Origin: Streptomyces coacervatus
GTDB taxonomy: Bacteria > Actinomycetota > Actinomycetes > Streptomycetales > Streptomycetaceae
NCBI RefSeq assembly: GCF_029223485.1
Contig: NZ_JARHTP010000017.1
Span: forward strand, 186,001 to 250,000
Direction of reading: 5' to 3'
Length of the DNA: 64,000 nucleotides
Below the pieces are notes generated by a model. It was given only the letters and a program-made list of their open reading frames with translations. It was not told the DNA's origin and made no database searches. Made by a program: the position numbers and the translations under genes. Below, piece after piece: positions 7,407 to 15,084 of this stretch. How positions within the stretch are numbered: position 1 is the first letter of the stretch; each line of letters starts with the position of its first letter.

Positions 7407-8018
7407 ATGTCGGCGACCTTGCTTCCACCCCTGCCGCACCCCGAGCCCGTCGCAGCCCCGGCCGCGCGTCTCGCCCTGAAGACCGACGGCAGCTCCCGCG
7501 GACTCCTGGACGGTGCCTGGTGGCCCCGCTCCCGGGATCTGCTGAGCGAACTGCCCGCGCTGACCGACGTGTTGGACCCCCTGTGGGGCCGCATCACCCG
7601 CATCGCCGTCAACCCGAAGTACTGGCCGGTCATCCCCCGCAAGGTTCCCGTGAACGGCCACATCGTCAAGGTCGGCTGGTTCACCCCGGAGATCGACCCC
7701 CACAAGCTGCTGCTCTCCTACGGCACCGGCCGCTGGGACCTGCTGATCATCCCGCCCGAGACCGGGGCGGAGTCGGCGGCCCGCCTGATGGCCGCCGCGT
7801 CCGACTACGACGGCCCACCTCTGACCGCGAGCGCGCTCATCGCCGCGGACGAGGCCCGGCACGGCGCCGCCGCGACCGACGAGCCGCTGGACCCGGACGA
7901 GGCATGGGAGTACGAGGGCGGCGCCGGCGTGTTGTCCGCGGCCGTCCCACAACAGACCGGTCCGCCCGCGCGGGTCAGTGAGACCAGCCGGACCAGTCGC
8001 CCGATCTTCGGCATGTGA
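7407..8018 (+). CDS. DUF5994 family protein (paralogue 4, full length)
   Basis: 203 residues from ATG 7407. It has LLDGAWWPRSRDLLSELPAL, the complete central block (LWGRITRIAVNPKYWPVIPR, then a strand ending WF) and GTGRWDLLIIPPET. A C-terminal extension of about 60 acidic residues is absent from the other copies. It is the best full-length comparator in this window for the deleted paralogue at 4479. Function unknown. Confidence 0.8.
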   Translation: MSATLLPPLPHPEPVAAPAARLALKTDGSSRGLLDGAWWPRSRDLLSELPALTDVLDPLWGRITRIAVNPKYWPVIPRKVPVNGHIVKVGWFTPEIDPHKLLLSYGTGRWDLLIIPPETGAESAARLMAAASDYDGPPLTASALIAADEARHGAAATDEPLDPDEAWEYEGGAGVLSAAVPQQTGPPARVSETSRTSRPIFGM

Positions 8019-8028
8019 GGCGGCCGCC

Positions 8029-8304
8029 ATGAACGCCTTCCTGACGGCCGCCGCCCTCATCGTCCTCATCGCAGCGGCGGCGTACGTGATCCACCGGCTG
8101 AACCTCGAGCACGCCGACAGAATCGCCGTGCACCGGTACAGCTCCCCCCTGCCCGGCCGCCGCGGACGCGGCACGCCGCAGCCTCCGGTGGGACCGGACC
8201 CGTCCGAGTCGCCGACCGCCGGCGAACGCCGGGACCACCGCGACGGGGGTCGTGGCCGTTTCCCGCCGCGGCGCCGCAGCAGCCGTACCACTCACCACCG
8301 GTGA
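8029..8304 (+). CDS. Small membrane-anchored protein, 91 aa
   Basis: ATG 8029, only 10 bp after the stop of the DUF5994 gene, so probably co-transcribed. One N-terminal membrane helix is visible (FLTAAALIVLIAAAAYVI). A hydrophilic, basic, Pro/Arg-rich tail follows and is likely disordered and cytoplasmic. Hypothetical. Confidence 0.55.
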   Translation: MNAFLTAAALIVLIAAAAYVIHRLNLEHADRIAVHRYSSPLPGRRGRGTPQPPVGPDPSESPTAGERRDHRDGGRGRFPPRRRSSRTTHHR

Positions 8305-8357
8305 CCGGCCGGTTTCCGTCACCGAGCCATCGACCGTGCGAGGAGCGGCCGGGCCCC

Positions 8358-8684
8358 ATGAACCGAGGCGTCATGACTCTTCCGCAGCTGAACATCTACC
8401 GGCACGACCGGGGCACGCGAGCGCTGGTCACCCTGGCCGGTGAGATCGACCCGATCACCGCGCCCCAGGTGCGGACCGCCCTGGAGCGGTGCCTGTATGA
8501 CGGCATCACCACCATCGACGTCGACCTGACCACCGTCGGCTGCTGCGACAGCAGCGGCCTGCGCGTCTTCCTCGACGCATCACGGCACGCCGCCGAGGCC
8601 CAGGCGTCCCTGCGGCTGCACCACCCGTCCCCGCAGACCGCACGGCTTCTCGCGGACACGGGCTCCGATCGTGTGCTCCTCTGA
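8358..8684 (+). CDS. STAS-domain anti-sigma factor antagonist
   Basis: 108 residues. The fold signature is ALVTLAGEIDPITAPQVRTAL and then VDLTTVGCCDSSGLRVFL. The CDSSGL motif carries the Ser that is phosphorylated in SpoIIAA/RsbV-type antagonists. It is therefore an orthodox antagonist, unlike the STAS protein at 2634 whose loop is altered. GAGGAG at about 8339 supports ATG 8358; ATG 8373 is an alternative. The stop overlaps the next start (TGATG at 8682-8686). No cognate anti-sigma kinase is visible in the window. Confidence 0.85.
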   Translation: MNRGVMTLPQLNIYRHDRGTRALVTLAGEIDPITAPQVRTALERCLYDGITTIDVDLTTVGCCDSSGLRVFLDASRHAAEAQASLRLHHPSPQTARLLADTGSDRVLL

Positions 8685-9385
8685 TGAGCGGGGCCGGAAC
8701 AGCGGTGCGGAGGAGGGGAGTTGATGCCCCTGCCCCTCTGAACGCGATCCGCCTGCGCCGGCTGAACCGCGGGCAGGCCGAGTGCCTGCGGGAAAACCTT
8801 GCCGACCTGTACGTGAGGTCCGGCGTCCGGGCGGGCGGTGAGGAGTACCGCGACCGGGAAGGTTTCCTCCGCCGTCTGGCGGGTGACATCCGGCGCCCGG
8901 GCTTCGCCCTGCTGATCGCGGAGACGACGACACTGGCCGGCTGCGCCTTCGGCTTCCCGATCGGCCGCGACGGCTCCTGGTGGCGGGGCTTCGCCGGCGC
9001 ACTGCCCTGGAGCATCGGGCAGCTCACCGCCGCCGGGCAGGTCTTCGCCCTCACTCAGGTCGTGGCCCACCCGCACGAGCAGAACCGCGACATCGCCGAC
9101 CGACTGCAGGAACGGCTGCTGACCGACCTCCACACCTCACTCGGGGTCACTCTGGTCCATCCGTACGACCGGGCCGCCCGCACCGCGTTCCAGTCCTGGG
9201 GGTGGCTGGAGATCGGCGAGATGGTGCGACTGCCCGGACCGGTCGCGCTGCGGGTGCTGGTCCTGCCCGTGGCACGGTCGCCGCGGCCGGATTCCCCGGC
9301 GATCCGCACACCGGACCGAACGGGTGCCGGGAACTCCCCGCACCCCGTGACCCTCGTCCCGAGGAGCCTCGTATGCAAGCCCTGA
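8684..9385 (+). CDS. GNAT-like N-acetyltransferase (probable)
   Basis: 233 residues, translationally coupled to the STAS gene by a 1-bp overlap. The middle reads FALLIAETTTLAGCAFGFPI, then FALTQVVAHPHEQNRDIADRLQERLL, then VHPYDRAARTAFQSWGW. This is the arrangement of strands 2-4, acetyl-CoA loop region and C-terminal helix in GNAT proteins. The acetyl-CoA loop is weak (HEQNRDIAD in place of QxxGxG/A), so activity is uncertain. A Pro-rich tail of 40 residues overlaps the next gene by 13 bp. Confidence 0.65.
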   Translation: MSGAGTAVRRRGVDAPAPLNAIRLRRLNRGQAECLRENLADLYVRSGVRAGGEEYRDREGFLRRLAGDIRRPGFALLIAETTTLAGCAFGFPIGRDGSWWRGFAGALPWSIGQLTAAGQVFALTQVVAHPHEQNRDIADRLQERLLTDLHTSLGVTLVHPYDRAARTAFQSWGWLEIGEMVRLPGPVALRVLVLPVARSPRPDSPAIRTPDRTGAGNSPHPVTLVPRSLVCKP

Positions 9386-10236
9386 TCGTTCTCGTCGTCG
9401 TGATCGGCCTTCTGGCCCTCCTCGGTCTCGCCCTCTCCCTGAAGGTCGTCAAGCAGTACGAGAAGGGAGTCCTGTTCCGCTTCGGGCGACTCGTCGGCAC
9501 CCGTGACGCGGGGCTGCGGTTCATCATCCCGGTCGTCGACGTCCTGCACCGGGTGTCGCTCCGGGTCGTCACCATGCCCATCCAGTCCCAGGGCATCATC
9601 ACGCGGGACAACGTGAGCGTCGACGTGTCCGCGGTCGCCTACTTCCGCGTGGTCGACGCGGTGAAGTCGGTCGTCGCCGTCGAGAACGTCCACGCGGCGA
9701 TCAACCAGATCGCCCAGACCACCCTGCGGAAGGTCGTCGGACAGCACACCCTGGACGAAACCCTGTCGGAGACCGACCGCATCAACCTCGACATCCGCGA
9801 GATCCTCGACGTCACCACCGTCGAATGGGGCGTGCAGGTCACGCTCGTCGAGCTCAAGGACATCCAGCTGCCCGACACCATGAAGCGCGCCATGGCCCGC
9901 CAGGCCGAGGCCGAGCGGGAGAAGCGAGCGAAGATCATCAACGCGGAGGGCGAGTCCCTGGCCGCCGCCGCGCTCGGCGACGCCTCGGACACGATGATGG
10001 CCCACCCCCTCGCCCTCCAACTGCGCAATCTGCAGAGCCTGGTGGAGATCGGCGTCGACAAGAACACCACCGTCGTCTTCCCCGCCCCCCTGATGAGCAC
10101 CATCGGCGAACTCGGCTCCTTCCTCGCCCGGGAAACCGCGGCCGCCACCCCCGCCGCGGAGCTGCCACCGTCCGTCCCCGACCGCACGGACAAGACACTC
10201 AGGCCGGCCGCCGACGCATCCGGCACGGCAGCATGA
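9373..10236 (+). CDS. SPFH/stomatin-like (band 7) membrane protein
   Basis: 287 residues. One N-terminal membrane helix (residues 3-23), then the SPFH core beginning KVVKQYEKGVLFRFGRL and GLRFIIPVVDVLHRVSLR. A charged coiled-coil segment (RAMARQAEAEREKRAKIINAEGE) precedes a Pro-rich tail. Bacterial stomatins form membrane-microdomain oligomers and usually sit beside an NfeD partner; none is visible here. ATG 9373 is preceded by GAGGAG and lies inside the end of the previous gene. Confidence 0.9.
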   Translation: MQALIVLVVVIGLLALLGLALSLKVVKQYEKGVLFRFGRLVGTRDAGLRFIIPVVDVLHRVSLRVVTMPIQSQGIITRDNVSVDVSAVAYFRVVDAVKSVVAVENVHAAINQIAQTTLRKVVGQHTLDETLSETDRINLDIREILDVTTVEWGVQVTLVELKDIQLPDTMKRAMARQAEAEREKRAKIINAEGESLAAAALGDASDTMMAHPLALQLRNLQSLVEIGVDKNTTVVFPAPLMSTIGELGSFLARETAAATPAAELPPSVPDRTDKTLRPAADASGTAA

Positions 10237-10404
10237 CCCGTGCCGCACCCCGGCATCGCCCGTAGGCGGCGGGGGATCGCGTGTTCGCCGACCGGCGAGG
10301 ACGAGACCGAGTGGAACCGGATCCGGCCGGCACGTAGCCGTGTGAACACCGATGAGGGTTGAGGGCCACCTCTGGGAGCCGTCTGGGAGCCGATCCGCTC
10401 CCGG

Positions 10405-10443
10405 AAATCCCGCCACCCCGACAGTTGAAACACCAGGTCAGGC
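10405..10443 (+). other. Second copy of the tRNA-Pro 3' end (att-like repeat)
   Basis: AAATCCCGCCACCCCGACAG repeats the T-arm/acceptor end seen at 2270-2289. Beyond it, ACCAGGTCAGG and a one-base-different linker are also shared. Here only the 3' part of the T arm remains; upstream sequence (CTGGGAGCCG repeats) does not form a tRNA. The copy lies about 8.1 kb from the first and bounds the DUF5994/STAS block, as expected for tandem or successive element insertions at one tRNA-Pro gene. Confidence 0.65.
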
Positions 10444-10473
10444 CCAGTGCTGAGGGATCAGCGCCGGGTCTGA
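10438..10473. terminator. Hairpin after the second att-like repeat
   Basis: TCAGGCCC (10438-10445) pairs with GGGTCTGA (10466-10473) with one G-U pair. Inside it GTGCTGA pairs with TCAGCGC. It occupies the same position relative to the tRNA 3' end as the hairpin at 2303-2337, so it is probably a diverged copy of the tRNA terminator. Confidence 0.5.
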
Positions 10474-10829
10474 TTTGCTTTGCGGCCCCGTTTTGGAAGC
10501 CAATTGGAAGCCGACTGGCGAGTTGCTGAACCTGGTGGAGTTCGGTGATGCGCTCCTTCGCGGAAGGCGGTGCGGGACCTGCTCGCGGCCCGTGCGGCGA
10601 ACGCCTTGTCGTCGCCGGTGGTGCCGTGTGCTGCGGTCCCGTGGGCGACGAGCGTGTCGGTCTTCTTGCGCCGGGCATCGGCCTGCTTGCCGATCGGGGC
10701 GATGTCGGCGTACGGCCATTTGATGCTGCGCAGGGCGTTTGTGCGGCGCGGGTCCTTGCGAGGAGCGGGCCCGGGTGGAGGTGGGTGCAGGCGAGGCGGC
10801 GTCTGTCGTTGCCGGGTGGACCGGGGGCA
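10474..10829 (-). pseudogene. Degraded coding remnant, unidentified
   Basis: On the minus strand, short stretches in two different frames look like former protein: ALRSIKWPYADIAPIGKQ followed by a duplicated VAHGT/AHGT, and ERITELHQVQQLASRLPIGF close to the att-like repeat. No frame stays open with a credible start. Integrase genes often end beside the att site, so the second stretch may be the tail of one, but no catalytic motif is visible and I cannot name the family. With its flanks, 10237-11037 contains no intact gene. Confidence 0.35.
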
Positions 10830-10931
10830 CTCGCGGCGCTGAGAGTCGGGCGGGAAGTAATGGTTGCCCTCGACGGTCACGGTACGGTCCGCTTCCGCGA
10901 TCACCTTGCCCTTCCACACTGCGCGCAGCAC
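10830..10931 (-). pseudogene. DUF427-domain gene, 5' fragment only
   Basis: From GTG 10931 the first 34 residues (VLRAVWKGKVIAEADRTV, then VEGNHYFPPDSQRRE) match the N-terminal half of actinobacterial DUF427 proteins, which are normally about 95 residues or longer. After RRE the frame becomes low-complexity Pro/Arg sequence with no family similarity. The gene was therefore cut by an insertion or deletion. The 3' part is not found elsewhere in the window. Confidence 0.6.
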
Positions 10932-11037
10932 GATCCGCCTCCACCAACCTCGGTGAGGGTCGAGCGGTCGGGCCTGCTGACCGCCGCCCAGTGCTTCCCC
11001 ACATCGACTTCTGGGGCATGTGTACCTCTCTGGCGTC

Positions 11038-11349
11038 TCAGGCGGACTCGACCTTGAAGCTGCTGCCGTTGCGTGGAGCGAGGCGGGCCGTCACCCGCGA
11101 CTGTGCGCCTGGGGTGTGATGCACAGTCAACTCCTCGGTGCCTACGCCGAGTCGGGCCGCGCGCTGGCCCTTGTAGCGGAAGAACACGGCTATCTCGTGA
11201 GCTCCCGCCTCGACCGGGATCTCCGTCGTGCCCCACCTCGCGGGCCACTCGACGCCGTCGATCTCCACCACTGGCCGTGTGAAGGCGCGGTGGAAAGGGA
11301 GCGCCACCAAAGAGGGACGGATGTCGACCAGGACCTTCACCGTCATCAT
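11038..11349 (-). CDS. Small beta-rich hypothetical protein, about 103 aa
   Basis: The start is one of two adjacent ATGs (11349 or 11346); AGGTG lies just upstream. The sequence alternates short hydrophobic strands (VEIDGVEWPARWGTTEIPVE, HEIAVFFRYKG, EELTVHH, SRVTARLAP) and ends in SSFKVESA, suggesting an all-beta single-domain protein. It follows the ABC transporter genes on the same strand by 82 bp. That gap contains a repeated GTTGGCGA motif at 11371-11398. Role unknown; it might assist the transporter. Confidence 0.55.
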   Translation of the reverse strand: MMTVKVLVDIRPSLVALPFHRAFTRPVVEIDGVEWPARWGTTEIPVEAGAHEIAVFFRYKGQRAARLGVGTEELTVHHTPGAQSRVTARLAPRNGSSFKVESA

Positions 11350-11431
11350 GAACATCACCTAATTTCTTGGCGGGTTGGCGAGTTGGCGAGTTGGCTGGTT
11401 GCGTCCAGCTGATGCCTTGCGTCGGCCTCTC

Positions 11432-12268
11432 TCACGCCGACGACGACAGCACCGACTCCGGGCGGAAGCCCCTCGCGATGCCGATCAGGCTGCCCGCCGT
11501 GATCAGTACGGTGACCCCGCCCGCGTACAGAAGCAGCCTTGTCGGGCCCAGCGGGTCCAGGGCGATGGACATCGCCAGGAGGGCGCCGAAGCCGGGCAGC
11601 ATCGCGGCCAGGCTGACCAGGCCGCCGCCGTTGCCCGCCAGGGCGCCGGCGCCGGGCTGCGACAGCCGTGGGAGGAGCAGGTTGAGCAGCAGGGCCAGCG
11701 CCGCGCCCGCCCAGGTGGCCAGGAGCGGGAGCAGGAGGGCGAGTGTCAGATAGCCGGCGTCCGGTGTGAGGCTGTCGTGGTGCAGGGCGCTGGACAGGGA
11801 GAGAGCGAGGGCGCCGAGTGCGCTCATCACCGCCCACTGGGCCGTCGTGACGACGAGTACGTAGCCGAGCAGTCCACCCGCGATGCTCGCCGGGTTGTAC
11901 GGGGCGCCGAGCATCGCTTCAAGGGCGCCGACCCCGGCCTCCGCGCCGACCACGTTGCGCACTGCGAGCCCCGCGCCGACCGTTCCGTGCAGGGCGATGA
12001 CGCCGGGCATCAGGATGAGCAGCAGTCCGGCCGCGACGGTGTCCCCGTGCGCCCCGAACTGCGCGCCGAGCCGGGCGCTGCCGGCCGCGCCGTTCATGTC
12101 CGTGTCGTCGGACAGGAGGGGCAGGACGATCACGGAGGCGACCGTCAGCACGAACGGCAGGAACACCGTGGCGAAGTTCCGCAGCCGTTCCCGTCTCATC
12201 CGCCACAACAGCGCGGACGCCAGGATCCTGGCCCGGGTCACGTCGAAGGGAAGGCCTCGTCGCGTCAC
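11432..12268 (-). CDS. ABC-2 type transporter permease
   Basis: 278 residues with six likely membrane helices: about residues 35-55, 83-105, 125-150 (GGLLGYVLVVTTAQWAVMSAL), 165-190, 200-225 and 240-262. This is the usual ABC-2 exporter size. It overlaps the ATPase gene by 4 bp (12265-12268), so the two make one transporter. Substrate unknown. Location next to the daptide genes suggests export or immunity for the peptide, but a second pair at 21359-22832 is a stronger candidate. Confidence 0.85.
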   Translation of the reverse strand: MTRRGLPFDVTRARILASALLWRMRRERLRNFATVFLPFVLTVASVIVLPLLSDDTDMNGAAGSARLGAQFGAHGDTVAAGLLLILMPGVIALHGTVGAGLAVRNVVGAEAGVGALEAMLGAPYNPASIAGGLLGYVLVVTTAQWAVMSALGALALSLSSALHHDSLTPDAGYLTLALLLPLLATWAGAALALLLNLLLPRLSQPGAGALAGNGGGLVSLAAMLPGFGALLAMSIALDPLGPTRLLLYAGGVTVLITAGSLIGIARGFRPESVLSSSA

Positions 12269-13200
12269 GGGATGCGCCTTCCGTCCGCGGGTGCCGGCAC
12301 TTCCGTCTGCAGCTGCTGGTAGACGTCCTCCAGCGGGTTGCGGGCGGGTACTACTTCTCGTACGCCGATGCCTTCCCTCACCAGGTCGGCGACCAGTGCC
12401 TCGGCCGCCCGCTCGTCGGACACCTCCACGACCACGGCACCTTGCTGCTCCTCGTACCGCAGACCCAGCCGGTCGAGGACCGCCGGCATGTCTCCGGAGC
12501 CTCGGACGCGCAGCCGGTAGGCGCTGCCCAGCAGGGCGGTGCGCAGGGCGGCCGGCTCGCCTCGGCCCACGATGCGTCCCTTCTGCAGCACTGTCACGTC
12601 GTCGGCGAAGCGGTTGGCGTCGGCCAGGGCGTGCGTGGAGACGACCACCGTGTGGCCCTCGTTCGCCAACCCCCGTAGGTATTCGGTGAGTTGACTGGTC
12701 GTCGTCGGGTCCAGTCCCGACATCGGCTCATCCAGGAGAAGGATCGGCGGGCGTCCCAGGAACGCCTTCGCCAGGCCCGCTCGCTGGTTCTGGCCGCGGC
12801 TGAGGCTGCCGATCCGGCGGTCCGCAAGGTCGGTGAGACCGAGCAGGTCCAGGACCTCCGCGATCCGCTCCTCCGACGGCCTGGGCGGCAGACCCAGGAC
12901 GCGTGCCCAGTACCGCAGGTTGTCCACGACGCTCAGGCGTGGTGCGAGCGCCGAGCGGTGGGTGGCGAGGGCGATCAGGGACTTGGTCTCCGTGTGCGTG
13001 TGCGGGGCGGTGCCGTCCACGAGGACGGTGCCCTCGAAGGGCGCGAGAATCCCGGCGAGCACACGGAACGCCGTTGTCTTCCCGGCGCCGTTCGGGCCGA
13101 GCAATACGTGAATTCCCGCACCGTATTCGAGATTGACATCCCGGAGCACCGGCCGTCCCCGGTAACCCGCGGACACATTCAGCACTTCCAGCTCGGCCAC
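12265..13200 (-). CDS. ABC transporter ATP-binding protein
   Basis: 311 residues from GTG 13200. Walker A is GPNGAGKTT, the signature LSRGQ, Walker B ILLLDEP, and the switch His lies in VVSTHALAD. A C-terminal domain of about 80 residues after the nucleotide-binding domain is typical of drug or peptide exporters (CcmA/DrrA type). It would power the permease at 11432. GTG 13200 was preferred because the family starts just before ELEVLNVSAGYRG; the frame is open 33 bp further upstream. Confidence 0.9.
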   Translation of the reverse strand: MAELEVLNVSAGYRGRPVLRDVNLEYGAGIHVLLGPNGAGKTTAFRVLAGILAPFEGTVLVDGTAPHTHTETKSLIALATHRSALAPRLSVVDNLRYWARVLGLPPRPSEERIAEVLDLLGLTDLADRRIGSLSRGQNQRAGLAKAFLGRPPILLLDEPMSGLDPTTTSQLTEYLRGLANEGHTVVVSTHALADANRFADDVTVLQKGRIVGRGEPAALRTALLGSAYRLRVRGSGDMPAVLDRLGLRYEEQQGAVVVEVSDERAAEALVADLVREGIGVREVVPARNPLEDVYQQLQTEVPAPADGRRIP

Positions 13201-13426
13201 CGATTCAACGTAGCACTGCCGCTGAGTGGCCAAACTGAGTGGTCGGCGGAGCTGTCATTGGTTCCTTTCTCAACAGTGCGTTGCCCAATGGGGAGTTCTA
13301 CTCCGCATGGGAGGGTGCGGACACATCTCCAAATTGCCCATGTTTCATGGCTTCCATTGGGTCACCGAGGTATTGATGTAGGCGATCTCGGGATCCTTGG
13401 TGAAGCGGGAAGCGGCCGTCCGGCGC

Positions 13427-14074
13427 CTACGCCGCTGCCGCGAGGCCCGCCATGCTGGCCATGACGGCTGCCTGCACGCGGTTGTGGACGCCCAGTTTGG
13501 CGTAGGTCGCCTTGATGTGGTCCTTGACCGTGTTCGTGCTGAGCGTGAGCGTGCTGCTGATCTCGGCGTTCGACAGCCCGGCCGCCAAGAGGGCGAGCAC
13601 CTCCCGTTCGCGGTCTGTGAGGTGAGAGGCCGCCAGGAGGCGGGCAGCAAGGGCCGGATCCACTGGCCGGGGGTGTTCGTCCTTCATGACTGCCACCGCA
13701 GTGCTGGAGAGGATGAAGCCGCCCGAGCCGATCAGGCATACCGCGTGGACGAGTTCGTACGGGGTGATGTCCTTGACCAGGCAGGCGGCGGCGCCCGCAG
13801 CGAACGCGGCGTTCACCGCGTGGCGGTCCGCGGTCGCGGTCAGCGCGGCGACGGCCGGCGGGCGGTTGAGCGCGCGGAGGGCCTTGAGGAGGCCCTGACC
13901 GTCGGTGGACAGCTGCAGGTCCAGAAGGACGACGTCCGGCCTGCGGCACTGCACCGCCCCGACCGCACCCTGGCTGTTGCTCGTGAAGGGAACCTCCACG
14001 CCAGGTTCTTGCCGAAGGATTTCCCGCAGCCCCGCACGCACCAGAGCGTCATCGCTGACGACAGCTACCTGCAT
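13427..14074 (-). CDS. NarL/LuxR-type response regulator (complete receiver)
   Basis: 215 residues. Receiver domain: acidic pair D8-D9, phosphoacceptor D52 in DVVLLDLQL, and K101 in CLVKD. The C-terminal LuxR-type helix-turn-helix starts LTDREREVLALLAAGLSNAEI. It is thus an orthodox regulator, but no histidine kinase is adjacent. It lies between the transporter pair and a second regulator, all on the minus strand and divergent from the RiPP operon, so it may be pathway-specific. ATG 14074 is preferred; GTG 14077 directly precedes it. Confidence 0.85.
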   Translation of the reverse strand: MQVAVVSDDALVRAGLREILRQEPGVEVPFTSNSQGAVGAVQCRRPDVVLLDLQLSTDGQGLLKALRALNRPPAVAALTATADRHAVNAAFAAGAAACLVKDITPYELVHAVCLIGSGGFILSSTAVAVMKDEHPRPVDPALAARLLAASHLTDREREVLALLAAGLSNAEISSTLTLSTNTVKDHIKATYAKLGVHNRVQAAVMASMAGLAAAA

Positions 14075-14148
14075 CACACACTACCCCGAATGTTCCTTTG
14101 AATGATCGGGAGATAGCAGATCCCGCGTTGAATTGCATGGCCTCTTGG

Positions 14149-14874
14149 TCAAGGAGCCTGCGAATCATAGACCACCTGCTCGGCGGTCATCGATGTGAGA
14201 CCTGCCTGCCAGGCGATCGCGGCCGCACGCACGCGGTTGTCCGTGCCCAGCTTGGTGAGTACGCCGCCAACGTGGTCCTTCACCGTCTCCGCGCTGATCA
14301 CCAGGCGACGGGCGATCTCCCTGTTGGACATGCCGTCCGCGAGCAGGACCAGAACCTCCCGCTCCCGCGGAGTGAGGGAGGCCAGCCGCACAGTCTGCTG
14401 TTCTCGGCCGGCGTCCACCGGGGAGGAATCCGCCGTCAGAGGCGCCTCCGGCCCCGGACCGGACGCCGAGACGCCGGCAGCCGGTGCTCGCCCGTCGAGC
14501 GTCAGCGCTCGTACGGCCGCGCGGAGTTCCCGTGGGCCGCCTTCCCCACCCAGGCACGCGGCCGCACCCGCGACGCGCACGCGTTCCCCGAGGCCGACGG
14601 GGGTGGGCGCCGAGGGCAGGAACAGCACCTGGGGCGTGGGCGTGAGGTCCCGCAGGCGCGGGATCAGGGCGACGGCCTCCGTCTCCGCCGAGCGGCCCGC
14701 GCTCAGGACCACCACCTCGGGACGGGCCGCAGCGATGCGTGCGAGAGGCTGGTCGCCACCCCCCTCCACGACGACCTCCATCGTCCGGTCCTTTTCCAGG
14801 ACCGCCCGCAGACAGGCCCGGAACAGCACCTCGTCGCCGATGATCGCGATCCTTGTCACGTCACTTCTCCGCAT
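14149..14874 (-). CDS. NarL/LuxR-type regulator with degenerate receiver
   Basis: 241 residues from ATG 14874 (GTG 14859 is an alternative, with GGAG close upstream). The LuxR-type helix-turn-helix is intact (LTPREREVLVLLADGMSNREIARRL). In the receiver, alignment with the neighbour at 13427 puts Ser58 (VVVLSAG) where the phosphorylated Asp should be, and Gly replaces the conserved Lys (ACLGGE). It probably does not take a phosphate, like other atypical actinomycete receivers that respond to end products or to no phosphorylation. It is divergent from the oxidoreductase gene at 15085. Confidence 0.8.
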   Translation of the reverse strand: MRRSDVTRIAIIGDEVLFRACLRAVLEKDRTMEVVVEGGGDQPLARIAAARPEVVVLSAGRSAETEAVALIPRLRDLTPTPQVLFLPSAPTPVGLGERVRVAGAAACLGGEGGPRELRAAVRALTLDGRAPAAGVSASGPGPEAPLTADSSPVDAGREQQTVRLASLTPREREVLVLLADGMSNREIARRLVISAETVKDHVGGVLTKLGTDNRVRAAAIAWQAGLTSMTAEQVVYDSQAP

Positions 14875-15002
14875 GACTGCCGGCCCGTCGCATCTTTCAC
14901 ACCTATAGGGAGTGAGTGGTGGAATCCGGCGTTCCGCTTCTTCCTCTGTTGTCTGGATGCGCGGGCTCCGCTCGCGCCCCACCCAACCGAGGGAGGCAAC
15001 AA

Positions 15003-15020
15003 ACCCCCAGGTCAGGGGGT
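15003..15020. promoter_or_regulatory. Candidate operator upstream of the RiPP operon
   Basis: ACCCCC (15003-15008) and GGGGGT (15015-15020) form an inverted repeat around AGGTCA. It lies in the 210-bp divergent space between the degenerate NarL-type regulator and the flavin oxidoreductase gene, about 65 bp before the latter. It is the only clear dyad there, so it is a plausible target of one of the two regulators. Assignment is inference. Confidence 0.35.
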
Positions 15021-15084
15021 GGTGGCCGGTCCGATACATCGTTCAAGATGAGGCCATCGACACACCTGGAACGGATTTCCACCG

